This document shows, piece after piece, positions 6,013 to 9,109 of a stretch of DNA of 9,109 nucleotides. Positions within the stretch are counted from its first letter, which is position 1; every line of letters starts with the position of its first letter. The stretch spans positions 1 through 9,109 of the forward strand of contig QAKL01000130.1 in assembly GCA_003343815.1 (NCBI GenBank). The letters run 5' to 3'. Position numbers and translations under genes: made by a program. Under the pieces are notes generated by a model. It was not told the origin of the DNA and did not search any database. It worked only from the letters and a program-made list of their open reading frames with translations. This DNA comes from Clostridiales bacterium (lineage in GTDB: Bacteria > Bacillota > Peptococcia > Peptococcales > Peptococcaceae).

Positions 6013-7110
6013 ATGAAACTGGTACCACAACTTAATTCTACTGGTGAAATTGAAGACGGAAGCTATATCCGAGCCTTGGATTTTTGCCAACGAAATTGTA
6101 ATAAAGGACGATGTAAAACCTTTTATAATAGTATCATGTCTGCCCCATTGAGTTCTGGATTTCTTACCTGTCCATATGGCATGTCGGTGTATGTATCTGC
6201 TCTTGAGAAACAGATATATTGCAGTATGCGTGAGCGAGAAACATATAACAAGAAGCTATCTAAAAATATAGCAGATGCAAGAAAACTGTATAACCCTGTT
6301 CTTCCCGCAGAACAGCTTTATACTTTAATTCAGGCATCACAAACAATCACTGTGGGGAAGAAGAAGCTTGATGAAAAACAAGCAGTAGTGGACAGTATTT
6401 CCCATGAAGTGAAAAAACTGAACGGGCAAATCAAAGAGCACAGCGACCTTGCAATTAGTCTGCTAAAGGCCGACGATGATGTAACTCCGTCACCCGAAAA
6501 CGTGGCAAAGGTCTACGAAGAGCTACGTTCAATTTTTCTGAGTAGTAGCATGATTGCTAGTCGGTATACTCTTTTTGACTATGAGAAGAATCCTGATGTA
6601 TTAAAAGGCACGATAGTTGAAACGAGTATTCACAAAACATTCTATAAGTTGGCAAAGATTTTCCGCAACTACCGAAAGAGAAATATACCCATTATCCTGA
6701 GTGGAAGCACGTTTCGATATATTGATGCTTATGATTCGTTTGACTTAATCCCGTTACTGCTAATTGAGAATGCAGTTAAATATTCGTATTACAGCTCTGA
6801 TGTCCAAATTACTTTTAGTGAGTCTTCTTCAAGTGAAGTAGATGTATCGATTGAATCATATAGTCCTTACTGTTCAAAAGAAGATTTGACAAGAATTTTT
6901 GAGAAAGGATTCAGGGGTAAAAATGCGAGCAAAGTCGCAGACGGTAATGGGATTGGACTCTTTTTTGTCAAGAAAATTTGCGATATCCACAACATAGGAA
7001 TTACGGTAGAGTCTGATAATTCGAGAATCACGCCTATTAATAGTGTTGCATATGCGCCCTTTAGGATTATGCTTCATTTCACAAAAACCTACAATGTAGA
7101 TCACACATAG
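6013..7110 (+). CDS. Soluble sensor histidine kinase-like protein with N-terminal Cys cluster
   Basis: The protein has 365 residues and no membrane segment or signal peptide, so it should act in the cytoplasm. Residues 1-70 hold Cys25, Cys29, Cys34 and Cys53 (C-x3-C-x4-C-x18-CPYG), which looks like a metal or redox-sensing site. A helical dimerisation and phosphotransfer region follows, with an H-box SISHEVKKLNGQ (128-139) giving the candidate phospho-acceptor His131. The ATPase domain (about 200-356) shows the N-box LLIENAVKYS (249-258), an F-box-like IFEKGFRGK (295-303) and a G2 box GNGIGLFFVKKI (311-322). The expected G1 box (D-x-G-x-G) is not recognisable; the position holds ESYSPYC (281-287). 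It could thus be a weak or unusual kinase, yet it pairs with the intact receiver upstream. GAAGGG (5999-6004) serves as ribosome binding site. Local GC falls to about 30%. Confidence 0.8.
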   Translation: MKLVPQLNSTGEIEDGSYIRALDFCQRNCNKGRCKTFYNSIMSAPLSSGFLTCPYGMSVYVSALEKQIYCSMRERETYNKKLSKNIADARKLYNPVLPAEQLYTLIQASQTITVGKKKLDEKQAVVDSISHEVKKLNGQIKEHSDLAISLLKADDDVTPSPENVAKVYEELRSIFLSSSMIASRYTLFDYEKNPDVLKGTIVETSIHKTFYKLAKIFRNYRKRNIPIILSGSTFRYIDAYDSFDLIPLLLIENAVKYSYYSSDVQITFSESSSSEVDVSIESYSPYCSKEDLTRIFEKGFRGKNASKVADGNGIGLFFVKKICDIHNIGITVESDNSRITPINSVAYAPFRIMLHFTKTYNVDHT

Positions 7111-7116
7111 AAAAGC

Positions 7117-7122
7117 GAGGTG
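7117..7122 (+). promoter_or_regulatory. Ribosome binding site of hsdR
   Basis: GAGGTG lies 5 bases before the ATG at 7128 in the 17-base gap after the kinase stop. It supports this start and expression of hsdR from the same message as the two-component genes. Confidence 0.7.
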
Positions 7123-7127
7123 CTTTT

Positions 7128-9109
7128 ATGCCCAATATTGGTGACAGCGAGCGCAAAACTCAAAACCGTGTGGTCAAGTTCTTTCGGGACAAGCTGCACT
7201 ATACATATCTGGGGAACCTGCATGACATTGAAAACCGTAACATCATGCAGGAGCGGCTGCACGCCTGGCTATTGAAACAGGGCTACTCCGAAAAGCTTGC
7301 AGCCAATGCCGTCGATACGTTGGTGAAGACCTCCACCAATCTGCAGCAGGGTTTGTACCATGCCAACAAAGAGGTCTACAGCCTGCTGAAATACGGAGCC
7401 AAGGTCAAGGAGTCCGTGGAGCAGTCCCCTAAGACTGTGTATTTTATTGACTTTGAAGATGTCAGTAAAAATGACTTCTATATTGCGGAAGAAGTCACTA
7501 TTGTCAGCAACAACACCAAGCGTCCGGATGTTGTTGTCTATGTGAATGGTATTGCACTTGCGGTGATCGAACTGAAAAAGAGTAGTGTGTCCGTGTCCAA
7601 CGGCATCCGGCAGAATCTGACCAACCAGAAATCGAATTTCATCGAAGATTTCTTTACTACCATTCAGTTCTGTATGGCCGGTAACGACAGTGAGGGCTTG
7701 CGCTATGGTACGCTGCTTACCCCGGAGAAGCACTATCTGGAATGGAAAGACGATGGCTTTACCGAGCATCAGACAGAACGCGATATTGTGGATATCGAGG
7801 TTGAGGAATACTGCGAGGGGATTCCTGGCAAGCTGGAAAAACAGCTTTTTGCTCTTTTTTACAAAAAGCGTTTCCTTGATCTGATCCACAACTTTGTAAT
7901 CTTCGATAAGGGCATCAAAAAGGTCTGCCGCTATAATCAGTACTATGCCATCAAGCGGGCGCAGCATCGTTTGACGGACAAGAAGAGCGGCGGCATCGTT
8001 TGGCATACCCAGGGCAGCGGCAAGAGTCTGACAATGGTGTGGTTCTCCAAGTGGATTTTGGAGAATAATCCCAATGCGCGTGTATTGGTTGTTACCGACC
8101 GCGAGGAATTGGATGAGCAAATCGAAAAGAATTACAAGGGTGTGGATGAGAATATCGTCCGCACTAAGAGTGGAAAAGATCTGCTTGAACGCCTGAACGT
8201 TTTCGATGACCGTCTTCTGTGCTCTCTGGTACATAAATTCGGAAAGCGCGGCAGCGACAGCTCAGAAACAGATTATGAAAAATACATCGAAGATTTGAAA
8301 AACGCATTGCCCAAGGATTTTTCCGCAAAGGGTGATATTGTGGTGTTTGTGGATGAGTGCCACCGCACTCAGTCCGGCAAGCTCCACGCGGCCATGAAGA
8401 CGATCCTTCCCAATGCCATCTTTATCGGTTTCACGGGCACGCCGCTTTTGAAGAAGGACAAAGAGACCAGTCTGGAAACCTTCGGCGGATATATCCATAC
8501 CTACAAGTTCAACGAAGGTGTTCGAGACGGCGTTGTGCTGGATCTGCGGTACGAGGCCAGAGATGTGCCGCAGGGCATGACCTCTCAGGATAGAATCGAC
8601 GCATGGTTTGAGGCAAAAACCGTTGGGCTGACCCCCAGAGCAAAAGCAAAACTCAAAGCTTATTGGGGTAACCTGCAAAAGATTTTCTCCTCTCGCTCCC
8701 GCTTGGAGCAAATCGCCAATGATATCATCTTTGATTTTGCCACCAAGGCACGACTGATGGATGGAAACGGAAATGCTATCCTTGTGGCCGGTTCTGTGTA
8801 TTCGGCATGCCGATACTATGAAATTTTCCAAAGCAAGGGTTTCCGGAAATGCGCAATCATTTCTTCTTACACACCGCAAGCCGGAGATTTAAGGACAGAT
8901 ACTGTCAGCGATGAGGAAGAAACCGAAACCTTTGAAAAGTATAACACTTATCTGAAGATGATCGGCGTTGATCCGTCAGAGGATAAAGCGCAGATTGCCA
9001 AAAAAGTTGAAGCTTTTGAAACGGAAGCAAAGCGCAAATTTGTAGATGAGCCTGCAAATATGAAGCTGCTGATCGTGGTTGACAAGCTGCTTACCGGTTT
9101 CGATGCTCC
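7128..9109 (+). CDS. hsdR: Type I R-M restriction and translocase subunit HsdR (3' end outside window)
   Basis: The frame is open from ATG 7128 to the window end, giving 660 residues of a protein that is usually about 1,000 long. HsdR joins M2S on unmodified DNA, pumps DNA with ATP and cuts at a distance. The N-terminal nuclease domain shows a PD-(D/E)xK site: Asp134 in KRPDVVVY, and Glu148 and Lys150 in AVIELKK. The superfamily 2 motor follows: Walker A QGSGKS (295-300, Lys299), the DECH box VDECHR (409-412 core) and motif III FTGTPL (435-440). The visible end, LLTGFDA, belongs to the second RecA-like lobe. The start MPNIGDSERKTQNRVVKFF is a typical HsdR amino end. All motifs seen are intact, in contrast to the broken hsdM. 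GC is high here (60% at 8341-8400), matching hsdM rather than the two-component genes just upstream. Confidence 0.95.
   Translation, partial: MPNIGDSERKTQNRVVKFFRDKLHYTYLGNLHDIENRNIMQERLHAWLLKQGYSEKLAANAVDTLVKTSTNLQQGLYHANKEVYSLLKYGAKVKESVEQSPKTVYFIDFEDVSKNDFYIAEEVTIVSNNTKRPDVVVYVNGIALAVIELKKSSVSVSNGIRQNLTNQKSNFIEDFFTTIQFCMAGNDSEGLRYGTLLTPEKHYLEWKDDGFTEHQTERDIVDIEVEEYCEGIPGKLEKQLFALFYKKRFLDLIHNFVIFDKGIKKVCRYNQYYAIKRAQHRLTDKKSGGIVWHTQGSGKSLTMVWFSKWILENNPNARVLVVTDREELDEQIEKNYKGVDENIVRTKSGKDLLERLNVFDDRLLCSLVHKFGKRGSDSSETDYEKYIEDLKNALPKDFSAKGDIVVFVDECHRTQSGKLHAAMKTILPNAIFIGFTGTPLLKKDKETSLETFGGYIHTYKFNEGVRDGVVLDLRYEARDVPQGMTSQDRIDAWFEAKTVGLTPRAKAKLKAYWGNLQKIFSSRSRLEQIANDIIFDFATKARLMDGNGNAILVAGSVYSACRYYEIFQSKGFRKCAIISSYTPQAGDLRTDTVSDEEETETFEKYNTYLKMIGVDPSEDKAQIAKKVEAFETEAKRKFVDEPANMKLLIVVDKLLTGFDA

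Noticed and set aside
7269..8234. A minus-strand frame of 321 residues within hsdR, and a similar one at 8262-8879
   Set aside because: Both lie opposite the HsdR nuclease and helicase motifs, and their translations show no recognisable domain; they are shadows of the + strand gene.

Overview
The window is the core of a chromosomal or island-borne Type I restriction-modification (R-M) locus, read entirely on the + strand. Strong AGGAGG-type ribosome binding sites, short or overlapping gene junctions, roughly 50% GC in the backbone genes and the style of the AlbA_2 and HsdM proteins suggest a Gram-positive anaerobe of the Clostridia type, perhaps a gut lineage. This taxonomic call is inference only. 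TGA is used as an ordinary stop here (133-135 and 6006-6008), so the code looks standard.

Layout, left to right. (1) The last 44 codons of an XRE-like helix-turn-helix protein (1-135). It overlaps by ATGA with (2) a 485-residue AlbA_2/Schlafen-like ATP-binding regulator (132-1589) that carries a small in-frame tandem repeat before its C-terminal winged helix. (3) After a 74-base gap holding a hairpin comes hsdM, the Type I methyltransferase subunit (1664-4114). It is interrupted by one in-frame TGA at 2312-2314, which puts the AdoMet-binding motif and the catalytic NPPF motif in separate reading frames. (4) hsdS, the specificity subunit with two target-recognition domains (4108-5331), overlaps the end of hsdM. 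(5) A receiver-domain response regulator (5346-6008) and (6) a soluble histidine-kinase-like protein with an N-terminal cysteine cluster (6013-7110) sit between hsdS and hsdR. (7) hsdR, the restriction and translocase subunit (7128 to the window end), has its nuclease and helicase motifs intact but is cut off by the window.

How the genes fit together: HsdM2-HsdS would recognise and methylate a bipartite target, and HsdR would join it to translocate and cut unmodified DNA. The unusual part is a complete-looking cytoplasmic two-component pair nested inside the R-M operon. It is clearly more AT-rich than hsdM and hsdR, like the hsdS target-recognition domains. A plausible but unproven reading is that phosphorelay signalling controls, or is itself an effector of, the defence locus. 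The stop in hsdM would inactivate both methylation and restriction unless it is suppressed or the halves complement, so the allele may be decayed or switched off. No gene-free stretch exceeds 300 bases, and I saw no tRNA, rRNA, CRISPR array or transposase.
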